A program made the position numbers and the translations under genes. A stretch of DNA of 64,000 nt from Arsukibacterium perlucidum DSM 18276 (GTDB lineage: Bacteria > Pseudomonadota > Gammaproteobacteria > Enterobacterales > Alteromonadaceae), in assembly GCF_000382165.1 (NCBI RefSeq), contig NZ_KB907702.1:186001-250000 (forward strand), written 5' to 3'. Below are positions 16,754 through 26,291 of this stretch, in pieces (position 1 is the stretch's first letter; the number at the start of each line of letters is the position of its first letter). The notes beneath the pieces are model-generated. The model saw only the letters and a program-made list of their open reading frames with translations, was not told the DNA's origin and did not search any database.

Positions 16754-16853
16754 ATAAGTGTAGATGATCCTGTGGCAATATACGGCTAAAACGCCAGCAA
16801 TGTTATATAGTCAGATTAGCACCTTTGGCAGGAAAGAGTTATTTAATAATTGC

Positions 16854-17681
16854 TTAAACAAATAATTCTGCCAATTTAACCGGCACAATTTCTGCAGCCG
16901 TTTGATATCCTACATCATATAACCATTGCTTTTGGTCCAGTGTCATATCAAAGTTAACTGAAGATATCAGTCCGGTGTTAACAACAATGGTATTATGCCA
17001 ATATTCAGCATGAACATACTCCCGCGATATCGCATTCATAAATGTTTGAATTAACATGTAAACATATGACAATACAGGGAAATATCTACTGGTAACCACT
17101 GGTTTACTGTCTGCCTCGCTTTTCAGGCGAAAACAAACCAGCGGTAGACCCTGGCCAGACCAATCACGGTGTAAGGCGTCTTCAGATAAAATTACACCGT
17201 CGGTCATAACATGATTTTTAAAGCGCTTAAAAGCAAAGAACAATGGAATTGACATCGAGAACCGGATAGCTTGTGACACTTTAAGTTCAGGGGTTAGCTG
17301 CCGGTTAAAAATAACCGGGCCACCACCCTGAATATCTGTAGCCAGTACATGTAAATCCAGCTCTAAATCTGCAAAACGTTTGCCCTTAAGTAAATGGTCA
17401 AGCCATGATTCAAAGGCATTACCGTCGCTCAGGCCACCTAAGCGAATTAATTTAGTCAGTGACAACCCCCTGAACTGGCGAAAGTCTGTAGTCATTGCCA
17501 GCTCATGCATCTGGCTTAAACTCCAGCCTGCGGCATACAAGGCAGCCACGATACTGCCACCAGATACCCCGACTAAATGCCTGAAGGTTAGTTGCTGTTC
17601 CTGCAACGCTTTTAAAATACCAATGTAACAAGCTAAACGAGTGCCACCGCCAGATAATATCGGCACAATTTCTTTAGGCAT
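16854..17681 (-). CDS. patatin-like phospholipase
   Basis: A 275-residue cytoplasmic patatin. The oxyanion-hole glycines are G11-G13 (SGGGTRL), the nucleophile is Ser40 in GVSGGS, and the catalytic Asp is in MTDGVI further on, giving the Ser-Asp dyad. Such enzymes hydrolyse acyl ester bonds of membrane lipids. I chose the ATG at 17681 because AAGG lies 6 bases upstream; the TTG two codons earlier has no room for an SD. It is upstream of, and on the same strand as, the acyltransferase-oxidase pair but separated by 211 bp holding the inverted motifs. It could supply fatty acid or lysolipid to that pair, which is speculation. No signal peptide. Confidence 0.85.
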   Translation of the reverse strand: MPKEIVPILSGGGTRLACYIGILKALQEQQLTFRHLVGVSGGSIVAALYAAGWSLSQMHELAMTTDFRQFRGLSLTKLIRLGGLSDGNAFESWLDHLLKGKRFADLELDLHVLATDIQGGGPVIFNRQLTPELKVSQAIRFSMSIPLFFAFKRFKNHVMTDGVILSEDALHRDWSGQGLPLVCFRLKSEADSKPVVTSRYFPVLSYVYMLIQTFMNAISREYVHAEYWHNTIVVNTGLISSVNFDMTLDQKQWLYDVGYQTAAEIVPVKLAELFV

Positions 17682-17821
17682 CTGCAACCTTATCAGCTTA
17701 ATGTTAAGTTCTGCTTCAGTATGGGCTAATATCAGTAAGATTCCAGCATCGGCTAGAGCAATTTGTAAACAAATACGCTAGTATGACAAGGTTCACTAAG
17801 GAAAGGGAAAGTACTATTGCT

Positions 17822-18574
17822 ATGGTTAAGCACATTTATGTTTTGAGCATTTTATTACTATTTAGTTATCCAGCCCATACAACTGAACTTGTTGAAACTC
17901 TGCAAAAAATTAAACCTTCAGTGGTCGCTATTGGTATTGCTAATCCAACCGGCTCACCACGGATCAGACTGATTGGCAGCGGTTTTGTGGTTAGCCCCGG
18001 CAACCGCGTTGTCACAAACTATCATGTTGTTGCTAATCCGCTGGATGACAGCAAGCTGGAACAATATGTTGTATTGTCAGGTCGCGGTACGGTATTTAAA
18101 GTACACCCAATTCAACAACAAAAGCATGCACCAGCCCATGACTTAGCGTTGTTAAGCATAGCCGAGACATTACCCGCATTAACTGTTAGCAAAGCACCGT
18201 TAATCGCAGAGGGCTCGTCTATTGCGTTTACCGGCTTTCCTATTACTCAGGTGCTGGGGTTATACCCTGCTACCCACACCGGCATTGTTGCAGCACAAAC
18301 ACCTATCGCAATTCCGGTAGATAACGCCCGCAACTTACAGACTGCAATGTTAAGGCAGCTAGACAAGCCCTATCTGGTATATCAACTTGATGCCGTTGCC
18401 TATCCGGGCAATAGTGGCAGCGCTGTATATAACCCTGCTAATGGCGAGGTAATCGGCATTATTAACCAGGTTTATATTAAAACCAGCAGGGAAGCAGTAC
18501 TAAGCGACCCAAGTGGTATCAGTTATGCTATTCCAGCCAGGCACCTGCTAGATTTAATGCAGCAGCCAGACTAA
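17822..18574 (+). CDS. secreted trypsin-like serine protease (S1C type)
   Basis: A 250-residue chymotrypsin-fold protease without a PDZ domain. The signal peptide covers residues 1-21 (hydrophobic VLSILLLFSYPAHT). The catalytic triad is visible: H68 in TNYHVV, D107 in AHDLALL, S198 in PGNSGSAV. I preferred the ATG at 17822 because it begins the signal peptide directly; an in-frame ATG at 17783 would add 13 polar residues ahead of it and has no SD. It ends 14 bp before prsK and prsK-prsR are 1 bp apart, so the three are probably co-transcribed. A periplasmic protease beside a membrane sensor suggests a signal-processing or quality-control role (inference). Confidence 0.82.
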   Translation: MVKHIYVLSILLLFSYPAHTTELVETLQKIKPSVVAIGIANPTGSPRIRLIGSGFVVSPGNRVVTNYHVVANPLDDSKLEQYVVLSGRGTVFKVHPIQQQKHAPAHDLALLSIAETLPALTVSKAPLIAEGSSIAFTGFPITQVLGLYPATHTGIVAAQTPIAIPVDNARNLQTAMLRQLDKPYLVYQLDAVAYPGNSGSAVYNPANGEVIGIINQVYIKTSREAVLSDPSGISYAIPARHLLDLMQQPD

Positions 18575-18588
18575 GCAGGCTTTCGCTA

Positions 18589-20661
18589 ATGGATAACGTT
18601 TTAAGCTTTGGTCTGGACAAAATTGGCTTTATGCTTGCTGCCGTGGCCTATCTGTTTTTCTTCGGTTTGCTACTTACCACTAAAGTAACCAATCTGCCAA
18701 AATACCTGTTACTGGGGCTGTCAGTTGCCAGCTTTTGCTGGGCAGCCTATTACAGCTGGACTGGCGCATTACCTTTTACCACCCTCAGCTCCCACCTGCT
18801 TGAAAACGGTAAAAACGCCATGTTACTACTGTTTTTGTTAGCAGCACTTAGTAAGGCAAATAATAGCGTCAGCCAATTCATCCGGCAGCCACATGTTTAT
18901 GGCTTACTCATTGTAATCGGTAGTTGGATTTTCATTTCCGCCAGCACTGTGCTCAGCGCCAGTAATATGTTTACCGGCAATCTGGCAATTTGCATTTTGC
19001 AACTGGCGTTGCTTGAAGCGCTGTATCGACGCTCAGGCGATGCAAAATGGCAGTATAAGCCTCTGGTGTTGGCTCTGACCATTACCACCATGTACGATTT
19101 CGCCCTGCTGGCTGAATCGGCATTATTTGGCAGAATAGACGATCAAATCTGGTTTGCCCGGGGCTTCGTCTACTGTGCCATGCTTCCCTTGATGATTATT
19201 GCCGTGCGTCGGATTAAAGCCTGGGGCATAAACGTCTATATTTCGCGGGATATAGTGTTGCAAAGTTCATTAGTACTGGGGGCAGGTGTTTATCTATGTT
19301 TATTGGCAATTACCGGTTTTTATATTCGCTACTTTGGTGGTAACTGGTCAAATCTAATTCAGGCAACCTTTGTAATACTGGGTATCGCTGCCCTGATCTA
19401 CTTGATGTTATCCGGTACCCTCAGAAGAAAACTTAAAGTTTTTATCGAAAAGAACTTTTTTGCCAATAAATTTGATTACCGTGAAAAATGGTTATTGCTT
19501 ACCCGGGCTTTACAGAAAATAGATATTACCCAGCCCGAGGATCATTATAAAAGTTTGTTACAGGCCTGGTTAAGTAGTATTGGCTACAGTCGCGGAGCGA
19601 TTATCAGCTTTAAAGCCAACAATATAAGTACATTGGTTTTGCATGACCGCCCTGAATTAAATCCCGATGAGCGCCGGTTGATTTCGGCCTATCAACAGCA
19701 CTTCAGTAACCGCAGTTGGCTGGTTGACCTGTCAGATCGCACTGATCCCTTTGTGCAGGAGCATGTGACATCACAGCTTTTGGATATTCAGCTTATTATT
19801 CCAATTCATGCCAAAGGAAAACTTTGGGGGCTATGTTTAATGAATGCCCCAAAAGTGAATAAACTCAGTTTAAACTGGGAGTTAAGAGACTTTCTGACCA
19901 TAGTTTCTGAGCAAATATCCAGTCAGCTGCTGTTAATGCAGGCCAGCCAGACGTTAAGTGAAAATGCCCAGTTTATTGCGTTTAGCAGAATGTCAGCTTT
20001 TGTAGTGCATGATTTGAAAAACGTAAAGGCGCAAATCGACCTGATTTTAAAAAATGCAGCTAAACACCGCAATAACCCGGAGTTCGTTGACGACAGCTTC
20101 AGTACCCTGGCTGCGATGCAGCAGCGCTTACAAAACATGCTCAGTCAGTTGACCAACAAAAGGCCCGAACAACAAACCGACAGTCTTATTTCAGTCGGTC
20201 GGCTAGTGCAGGATGTTATTGACAACCGCTGTGCTGTTCGAACACCAATGCCGATACTGGATATTAAACAGGACTGCACAATTTTTATCGACAAAGATCG
20301 TTTTAGCAGTGTGTTATTTCACCTTATTGATAATGCTCAGCATGCCACCGAAATGCATGGTACCGTAACGGTCACTGTGGATGAGAAGCAAGATAAACTA
20401 CAATTGGTTATCGCTGATACCGGATGCGGTATGAGTGAAGAGTTTATTCAAAATCGACTGTTTAAGGCGTTCGACTCTACTAAAGGTAATGCTGGTATGG
20501 GTATTGGCGCCCACGATGCACTGCATTTCGTCGAACAACAAGGTGGCCAGCTTATTGTCAGTAGCACACCCGGTCAGGGGTCTACTTTTACGCTGCTACT
20601 TCCGTTAAAATCGCCGCTCAGCTTAGCTGAGCGCAAAGAAACAGTCATACAAGGAACGTAA
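18589..20661 (+). CDS. prsK: PEP-CTERM system sensor histidine kinase PrsK
   Basis: A 690-residue membrane kinase. The N-terminal part (residues about 10-285) has eight to ten hydrophobic segments, then a GAF-like domain (about 310-460), then the kinase core: phospho-acceptor His474 in FVVHDLKN, N-box Asn582 in LIDNAQHA, G-boxes DTGCGMSE and GMGIGAHDAL. This order and length match PrsK of exosortase A systems. It should phosphorylate PrsR, encoded 1 bp downstream, to control PEP-CTERM genes through sigma54. What it senses is unknown; the co-transcribed periplasmic protease may be linked to the signal. Confidence 0.93.
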   Translation: MDNVLSFGLDKIGFMLAAVAYLFFFGLLLTTKVTNLPKYLLLGLSVASFCWAAYYSWTGALPFTTLSSHLLENGKNAMLLLFLLAALSKANNSVSQFIRQPHVYGLLIVIGSWIFISASTVLSASNMFTGNLAICILQLALLEALYRRSGDAKWQYKPLVLALTITTMYDFALLAESALFGRIDDQIWFARGFVYCAMLPLMIIAVRRIKAWGINVYISRDIVLQSSLVLGAGVYLCLLAITGFYIRYFGGNWSNLIQATFVILGIAALIYLMLSGTLRRKLKVFIEKNFFANKFDYREKWLLLTRALQKIDITQPEDHYKSLLQAWLSSIGYSRGAIISFKANNISTLVLHDRPELNPDERRLISAYQQHFSNRSWLVDLSDRTDPFVQEHVTSQLLDIQLIIPIHAKGKLWGLCLMNAPKVNKLSLNWELRDFLTIVSEQISSQLLLMQASQTLSENAQFIAFSRMSAFVVHDLKNVKAQIDLILKNAAKHRNNPEFVDDSFSTLAAMQQRLQNMLSQLTNKRPEQQTDSLISVGRLVQDVIDNRCAVRTPMPILDIKQDCTIFIDKDRFSSVLFHLIDNAQHATEMHGTVTVTVDEKQDKLQLVIADTGCGMSEEFIQNRLFKAFDSTKGNAGMGIGAHDALHFVEQQGGQLIVSSTPGQGSTFTLLLPLKSPLSLAERKETVIQGT

Positions 20662-20662
20662 T

Positions 20663-22021
20663 ATGAAAACTGTACTGGTCGTTGAAGACGACATTGGTAT
20701 CCAAAAACAATTAAAATGGAGCCTAAGTGACTACGAGTTGGTGTTTGCTGATGACAAAGCCAGTGCCATGACCCAGCTCAGGCGTTTTGAGCCGGCGGTC
20801 GTTACCCTGGATTTAGGCTTACCACCAGACCCTGCTAATGCCTCAGAGGGCCTGGCATGTCTGGCTGAAATTCTGGCTGCGCTGCCAGAATGTAAGGTTA
20901 TAGTGCTTACCGGTAATACTGATAACGAACATGCCCTTAAAGCGGTTGCCTTAGGCGCTTACGATTACTACCAAAAACCAATAGATGCCGACGTGCTGAA
21001 TATTATTATTCAGCGTGCTTTTAAGCTTACCGAGCTGGAGCAGGAAAACCAGGCCTTAAAGGCTAGTAGTAGCGCTCAGCTGGACATCATTGGCAACAGC
21101 GACGCTATGATTAGAGCCTGTCGTACCGTCGAAAAAATTGCACCAACCGAAATTACTACCCTGTTGTTGGGTGAAAGCGGCACTGGTAAAGAAGTGTTCG
21201 CCCGGGCTATCCATAAGCAAAGCCCGCGGGCAACTAAACCCTTTGTCGCCATTAACTGTGCTTCGATACCAGAAAACCTGTTAGAAAGTGAGTTATTCGG
21301 CTATGAAAAAGGCGCCTTTACCGGAGCCAATAAAACAACCCTGGGTAAAATTGAGTGTGCTAATGGCGGTACCTTATTATTGGATGAAATTGGTGATATG
21401 CCAGTTAGTCTGCAAGCAAAAATGCTAAGGTTTCTGCAGGAACGGGTTATTGAAAGGATTGGTGGCCGGCAGGAAATTGAAGCAGATGTCAGAGTAATAT
21501 GCGCCACTCACCGTAATCTGGCAGAAATGGTCGCAAGCCAGACATTCCGGGAAGATCTCTATTATAGGATCAGTGAAATTACCCTTACTATCCCGCCATT
21601 ACGGGAGCGTGGTCACGATATTATTATCATTGCTAAGGCATTACTGCATAAGTTTAATAAGGAGTACCATTCGCAAATTCATGGCTTTACCGACAATGCC
21701 ATTCAGGCCATGTTGCTGCATAGCTGGCCCGGAAACATTCGCGAGCTGCAAAATAAACTAAAATCAGCGGTAATCCTGGCTGATAACAAACTTATTGATG
21801 CAGCTGATCTTGGCTTAAATGGTAACAACCACAATAAACTCGATACGCTTCGTAAAGTACGCGAGCTGGCAGAAACTCAGGCCATTCGTCATGCTTACGC
21901 GGTAGCCAATACCAATTTATCTAAAACCGCAGATTTACTGGGGATCACCCGGCCAACCTTATATGCACTTATCGATAAATACCGCTTACATGACTTACGA
22001 AACACTGAACCTGATCATTAA
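20663..22021 (+). CDS. prsR: PEP-CTERM-box sigma54-dependent response regulator PrsR
   Basis: A 452-residue NtrC-type activator. The receiver domain (1-120) has E8-D9-D10, phospho-acceptor D50 and K105. The AAA+ domain has Walker A GESGTGKE (170-177), the sigma54-contacting GAFTGA loop (217-222, intact) and Walker B LLLDE (D241-E242). The C-terminus holds a Fis-type helix-turn-helix (LSKTADLLGITRPTLYALIDKY). It matches the PEP-CTERM-box response regulator family; members activate PEP-CTERM genes with RpoN. SD AAGGAA precedes the start. The sigma54 promoter at 13201-13217 is its most likely target in this window. Confidence 0.94.
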   Translation: MKTVLVVEDDIGIQKQLKWSLSDYELVFADDKASAMTQLRRFEPAVVTLDLGLPPDPANASEGLACLAEILAALPECKVIVLTGNTDNEHALKAVALGAYDYYQKPIDADVLNIIIQRAFKLTELEQENQALKASSSAQLDIIGNSDAMIRACRTVEKIAPTEITTLLLGESGTGKEVFARAIHKQSPRATKPFVAINCASIPENLLESELFGYEKGAFTGANKTTLGKIECANGGTLLLDEIGDMPVSLQAKMLRFLQERVIERIGGRQEIEADVRVICATHRNLAEMVASQTFREDLYYRISEITLTIPPLRERGHDIIIIAKALLHKFNKEYHSQIHGFTDNAIQAMLLHSWPGNIRELQNKLKSAVILADNKLIDAADLGLNGNNHNKLDTLRKVRELAETQAIRHAYAVANTNLSKTADLLGITRPTLYALIDKYRLHDLRNTEPDH

Positions 22022-22048
22022 GCACGTATAACGCTCTGATCTAAAAAC

Positions 22049-22077
22049 AAAAAAGCCCGCATATAGCGGGCTTTTTT
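22049..22077. terminator. intrinsic terminator between prsR and the TonB operon
   Basis: GCCCGC (22055-22060) and GCGGGC (22066-22071) pair around ATATA, with A6 before and T6 after. It can serve both prsR (plus) and the converging TonB2-type operon (minus). Confidence 0.92.
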
Positions 22078-22089
22078 CAAGTACCGGAA

Positions 22090-23355
22090 TTAAAGGCTGA
22101 TACCTTTAGTTTTAGCACGATCTTTTATGTACGAGTCCCAACTACGAACTTGTCTGGACGATGAAGGATCTTTCTTAGCTTCCTGCAACGCAGCATAGGC
22201 TTCTTTCAGTTTACCCTGATAGAAGTATGCTTCCAGAATGTTCAGATGAATACTACCCGGCCGGTCGGCATCTCTGCTTAAGGCTGCATTAAAGGCAGTA
22301 ATCGCATCTGAATAACGCTGGACAGACATTAACGCCATGCCCTGGCGGCGGTAAGCATCAGCCTCGTTGGTCATCTTAGCAAGCTCGCCATAGTACTCAG
22401 CAGCCTTACTAAACTCACGAGCCGCCTGGAAATTCGAAGCAATTGCCGTCAGCATAGTCCGATCTTTTTTGATCTGACCACTTTTAACGTACTTCTCATA
22501 AATGGTAGCGGCTTTGTATGGAATATTATTATTCGCATACATTTGGCCAAGCGCTTTAAACTCAGACTCTTTTTCCAAAAAACCTTGAGAGTAGGCAATT
22601 TGAAAGGCACTTAACGACTTGCTGTAGTCTTCAACCAGAGTGTAAAAGTTCCCCAGATAAATCCAGTAAGTTTTTTCCTCAGGGAATAGCTGCACCATGA
22701 CTTCTACTGTGGCAACCGTTTCCGGATAACGTTTAAGCTCGTAAAACGAACCCATCTTTGTCAAATAATGAGTTTTGTTAGGTTTATCAGAGAAACGAAT
22801 AGCGTTATCTGCTGCCGTAATAGCTTTATCAAACTCGCCTATCTGGTAGTGAGCTTGGGCAATACGGAAATAGGCATCAGGATCGTTTTCACCGGTAAAA
22901 CGCATCCAGCGGCGGTAGCTTTCAATCGCAGCTTTAAATTTGCTTTCCTGGATTTGCAAATCAGCAAGCAACTTTAACGCCGCAGATTGATCGCTAAAAC
23001 CGAGTACATCGGGCTTTACTGCCAGTTCCAGATACTTTATCGCCTGAGGCATATCTTTAAAGGCATAAATATTACCGAGAAACCGGTATAGAAATGCCTT
23101 GTCGAAATCGCCACTCGGATTTGCATCGATAAGCACTGCAATAGCTTCGTCGAGCTTCTCTTCGTTGTATAACTCAAGCGCTTTAGTGATTACCCGACCT
23201 ACCCGCTCTCCGGGCAACGTCGTTTTCGCATTTTTACGCGCTTCAATCCGCTCACGGTCAGCTGCAGTTAAATCCTGCGCAGTTGCCGGCAGTGAGAAAA
23301 TACTGAAGCTCGCTGCTAACACTAAACTGGAAGTTAATAACGTTAATTTGTTCAT
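22090..23355 (-). CDS. periplasmic TPR protein of the TonB2-type cluster
   Basis: A 421-residue exported protein (signal peptide 1-26, ending ATA before QD). The body is TPR repeats (for example YFRIAQAHYQIGEFDKAITAADNAIRF and YRRQGMALMSVQRYSDAITAFNAAL). It is the last gene of the DUF3450-TtpC-ExbB-ExbD-TonB cluster, starting 2 bp after the tonB stop with the SD GGAGG. Such TPR proteins accompany TonB2 clusters in Alteromonadales and Vibrionales. It probably binds partner proteins in the periplasm to support TonB-dependent transport; its mechanism is not established. Confidence 0.85.
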   Translation of the reverse strand: MNKLTLLTSSLVLAASFSIFSLPATAQDLTAADRERIEARKNAKTTLPGERVGRVITKALELYNEEKLDEAIAVLIDANPSGDFDKAFLYRFLGNIYAFKDMPQAIKYLELAVKPDVLGFSDQSAALKLLADLQIQESKFKAAIESYRRWMRFTGENDPDAYFRIAQAHYQIGEFDKAITAADNAIRFSDKPNKTHYLTKMGSFYELKRYPETVATVEVMVQLFPEEKTYWIYLGNFYTLVEDYSKSLSAFQIAYSQGFLEKESEFKALGQMYANNNIPYKAATIYEKYVKSGQIKKDRTMLTAIASNFQAAREFSKAAEYYGELAKMTNEADAYRRQGMALMSVQRYSDAITAFNAALSRDADRPGSIHLNILEAYFYQGKLKEAYAALQEAKKDPSSSRQVRSWDSYIKDRAKTKGISL

Positions 23356-23357
23356 AG

Positions 23358-23972
23358 TTAACCTCCGGCCATGTCTAAGGTAAAGTCTAGCTGTACCTGC
23401 TGACCTGGCTGTTGCATTGGCTTACCATCAACCACTTTCGGGCTGTATTTCCAACGGCGCAGCGCACGAATAGCTTCACGATCGAAAACCCGACGCGGTT
23501 CAGCTTCGATAACTTCGACGTTATCTACACTGCCATCTTCCATAATGGTAAAGCTTAACCGAACCCAGCCTTGCAAGCCGTCACGGGCTGCTTGAACCGG
23601 ATAACGCGGTTCAATCCGCACTATCGGGGTCGCATCACCATCACGTAACAATGAACCAGGGTTGTTTAAACCAACATTTGCACCTAAATCCATGCCTGGC
23701 ATGTTAAAACCAACCGCACCTGCGGTATTAGTCATCTCAGGCTCTGGCTGTGGCGTTTTTGGCGGCTCAGCCGGTGGTGGCGGTGGTGGTGGCGGTGGAG
23801 GCCGCCGCACCTGTGTATCTGAATCAGGCGGCGTAGTGTTGATTTCAACAACAATACGCTCTTGCTCAGGCGGCCTGCGGTCGCCGCTACCTTTAATAAG
23901 CAAAGCCATAATCAGAAACAACAGAAACGTTACCACTGCACCGATAATTAACGATGTTAGGAAACGCATCAT
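23358..23972 (-). CDS. tonB: TonB energy transducer
   Basis: A 204-residue TonB. The N-terminal membrane anchor (about residues 5-27) is followed by a short periplasmic linker with an uninterrupted run of 11 Pro (encoded by a GGT/GGC triplet tract on the plus strand), then the TonB C-terminal domain from about residue 115 (EPRYPVQAARDGLQGWVRLSF, ending DFTLD). It carries proton-motive energy from the ExbB-ExbD complex to outer-membrane receptors. The short linker fits TonB2-type proteins. It is 2 bp downstream of exbD and 2 bp upstream of the TPR gene. The poly-Pro triplet repeat could vary in copy number without breaking frame. Confidence 0.93.
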   Translation of the reverse strand: MMRFLTSLIIGAVVTFLLFLIMALLIKGSGDRRPPEQERIVVEINTTPPDSDTQVRRPPPPPPPPPPAEPPKTPQPEPEMTNTAGAVGFNMPGMDLGANVGLNNPGSLLRDGDATPIVRIEPRYPVQAARDGLQGWVRLSFTIMEDGSVDNVEVIEAEPRRVFDREAIRALRRWKYSPKVVDGKPMQQPGQQVQLDFTLDMAGG

Positions 23973-23974
23973 AA

Positions 23975-24379
23975 CTATTTTTTCTCCCCGGCAATGGTAA
24001 TAACAAGTGACTGGTCAGCAGATTTAATCTGATCCATTACTTCCATTACTACACCGTGCTTAGCGCCAACATCTGCCTGCAGAATGATAGTATCTGTAGG
24101 TGATTCAGCTCTTAAACGCTCAATGTTGGCAGAAACCCGCTCAATATCAACCATCCGCTTATCCATCCATACTTCACCATTCTCACGAATAGCGATAAAG
24201 ATAGTTGCTGACGGCTTCTGTTGAGCCTGGGTTGCTTCCGGCTTGTTTACATCGATCCCCGCTTCTTTCACGAAAGAAGTAGTAACGATGAAGAATATCA
24301 ACATAATGAAAACGATATCCATCATCGGCGTGATGTCGATTGCCGCTTCCTCGTCTTCACGAATACGTTTACGTGCCAT
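23975..24379 (-). CDS. exbD: ExbD biopolymer transport protein
   Basis: A 134-residue ExbD/TolR. Its single transmembrane helix (about residues 15-38) contains the proton-conducting Asp in ITPMMDIVFIML. The periplasmic domain follows (ATIFIAIRENGEVWMD ... IILQADVGAKHGVVMEVMDQIK). It works with ExbB in the inner membrane as the proton channel that drives TonB. It is 11 bp downstream of exbB in the TonB2-type operon. Confidence 0.94.
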   Translation of the reverse strand: MARKRIREDEEAAIDITPMMDIVFIMLIFFIVTTSFVKEAGIDVNKPEATQAQQKPSATIFIAIRENGEVWMDKRMVDIERVSANIERLRAESPTDTIILQADVGAKHGVVMEVMDQIKSADQSLVITIAGEKK

Positions 24380-24390
24380 AAAATTCTCTC

Positions 24391-24918
24391 TTAATGATGC
24401 GGTAAGCTGTCAACGAGATCTGCTTTTTCCCGTTTCACTTTTGTTTCAAGCCGCGAACTGAAAAACAATCCTGATAAAGCTGCAACCATACCCGCCATTG
24501 TCGGAATTGTTGCCATCGAGATACCGGCAGCCATGGTACGGGGGTTACCGGTACCTTGGGTTGCCATGATATCGAATACCGCTATCATGCCAGTTACTGT
24601 GCCAAGCAAACCAACCAATGGACACATTGCAACCAGAGTTTTAATCAGTAACATCCGCTGATCAAGGTCATTTGTCGCCTCAGAAATCCAGGTATCACGG
24701 ATTTTATGGGCATACCAGGACGTGGTATCTGCTCTGGCATCCCACCTGACAATAATATCCTTTTTAATCTTAGGAAATACTGCCGATACGTACCAGTAGC
24801 GCTCTAACATCAAAAACCACATGATGAAGAGAACCACGGCAACAACGTATAACACGTTGCCACCGGTATGAATAAAATCCTGTACCGATTCCCACAGCCC
24901 TACTAGCTGGGTCATCAT
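24391..24918 (-). CDS. exbB: ExbB proton channel protein
   Basis: A 175-residue MotA/TolQ/ExbB family protein with three membrane helices: about residues 17-36, and a long pair at 87-115 and 130-155. The conserved core is CPLVGLLGTVTGMIAVFDIMA and AAGISMATIPTMAGMVAALSG. It forms the pentameric channel around ExbD. Its start overlaps the TtpC stop (TAATG), so the two are translationally coupled. It is the short partner of the large TtpC protein, as in TonB2 systems. Confidence 0.93.
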   Translation of the reverse strand: MMTQLVGLWESVQDFIHTGGNVLYVVAVVLFIMWFLMLERYWYVSAVFPKIKKDIIVRWDARADTTSWYAHKIRDTWISEATNDLDQRMLLIKTLVAMCPLVGLLGTVTGMIAVFDIMATQGTGNPRTMAAGISMATIPTMAGMVAALSGLFFSSRLETKVKREKADLVDSLPHH

Positions 24919-26285
24919 TAGGCGTTCTCCTTCTCCGCATGAGCAGCGACAATACCAGCGCTTTGCTCATCTAACACATGTAAGATAGATTTAGATTTAG
25001 CTTGCACGATGCTGTGAACAAACAGTAATGGTAAAGCTGCAATCAGACCCAGAGCGGTTGTTACCAACGCTAAAGAGATTGAACCTGCCATCAGTTTCGG
25101 GTCACCGGTTCCGTACAGAGTAATTTGCTGGAACGTCAGGATCATACCGATAACGGTACCTAACAGACCCATCAGTGGAGCAACAGCTGCAAACAGCTTA
25201 ATTAAACCAATACCACGGTCAATACTTGGTGTTTCACGCAAAATGGCTTCATCAAGTTTCAATTCAAGGTTTTCAACATCAGCAGAACGGTTCTGGTGAT
25301 ACACGTTCAGAATACGACCCAGCGGGTTGCTGTCTGACGGGTTGGCCAGGTTTTTCAGCTGAGCACGCATCTTGCCGCCAACAATGGTTAATACCAGGAA
25401 GCGTTCAAGGGCAATCAGTAAACCGATAAACAGTAATACCGTGATCAGGTAACCAACAGTACCACCCTGGTGATAGTATTCCATCAGTGTGCTACGTTGC
25501 TGGTTTAAGCGCAGTAAGCTGTTGCCTTTAGTAGGGTCAACATATAAACCGGCTAACTCACCTGTTGAGGCACTGTGGTAATCAGCAACAGAACTGTGGA
25601 TCTTAGCCTGCGGCTGACGACCCAACGGCTGGATTTGGTCAGTATCCACGTTACGGATTAAATATTGATCGGCAGTAGTCAGGTGGAAAGAACCAAAACG
25701 GGTAACCCGCTCAGTTGAACTGCCGCCATCTAACTTAACCACTTCAGCATCAAACTTAGAAATTTTAGCTGATTCAGTCATTTCAGTCAGCATGGCAACC
25801 CACAGGTCTTCCATCTGGCTTAAGGTTGGCAGCTCAGTTGCTGCAGCAATAGCACGCAGTGGCTCTTCACGGCCAGGGTACTGAGCGCTGATCAATGAAC
25901 TGGTGATAACACCGATAGCCTGGTTGGCAGATTGGCGAACCACACCAAATACTTCACCCATAGTACCCTGGGCGCTTTCCAGCTCCTGGATTTTCTGAGC
26001 AATTAAGATGTCGTTATCTGAATACTGCTTAGCTAAGCGCTTGCCACGTGCTTCTTCATCAGCAAATTGCTTTTTAGCCGTGTTTAACAATGATTGCTTG
26101 TCAGCACGCTCTGCCAGGAAAGCACGCTCACGCTCCTGGTTCATCCGGCCTTCAACAGCCCGCTCTTTTTTGATTTGCTCTAGTAGCTGGTCAAGCTGAG
26201 CAGTATTTGCCGCAGCGTTAAACGCCACTGCTGCCGATAAGGTTACGGCGGCAGCAACAACTAAAGTTTTAATAGCCTTTCTCAT
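24918..26285 (-). CDS. ttpC: TtpC-like large MotA/TolQ/ExbB proton channel protein
   Basis: A 455-residue protein. A signal peptide (1-27, ending ANA) leads to a periplasmic coiled-coil region (about 28-110, rich in Glu, Lys and Gln) and a further periplasmic domain, then a C-terminal ExbB-like channel domain (about 275-440) with AAVAPLMGLLGTVIGMILTF and GSISLALVTTALGLIAALPLL. This is the TtpC architecture known from Vibrio and Shewanella TonB2 systems, where it is required for TonB2-dependent iron uptake. It follows the DUF3450 gene by 6 bp and overlaps exbB by 1 bp. Confidence 0.9.
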   Translation of the reverse strand: MRKAIKTLVVAAAVTLSAAVAFNAAANTAQLDQLLEQIKKERAVEGRMNQERERAFLAERADKQSLLNTAKKQFADEEARGKRLAKQYSDNDILIAQKIQELESAQGTMGEVFGVVRQSANQAIGVITSSLISAQYPGREEPLRAIAAATELPTLSQMEDLWVAMLTEMTESAKISKFDAEVVKLDGGSSTERVTRFGSFHLTTADQYLIRNVDTDQIQPLGRQPQAKIHSSVADYHSASTGELAGLYVDPTKGNSLLRLNQQRSTLMEYYHQGGTVGYLITVLLFIGLLIALERFLVLTIVGGKMRAQLKNLANPSDSNPLGRILNVYHQNRSADVENLELKLDEAILRETPSIDRGIGLIKLFAAVAPLMGLLGTVIGMILTFQQITLYGTGDPKLMAGSISLALVTTALGLIAALPLLFVHSIVQAKSKSILHVLDEQSAGIVAAHAEKENA

Positions 26286-26291
26286 TTATTC

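Noticed and set aside
16765-16790. Sigma54-like TGGCAATATACGGC
   Set aside because: The distance from GG to GC is one base short and the orientation is away from the acyltransferase gene.
23662-24000. Plus-strand Gly-rich frame opposite tonB
   Set aside because: It is the antisense of the poly-Pro tract of TonB; no SD or family likeness.
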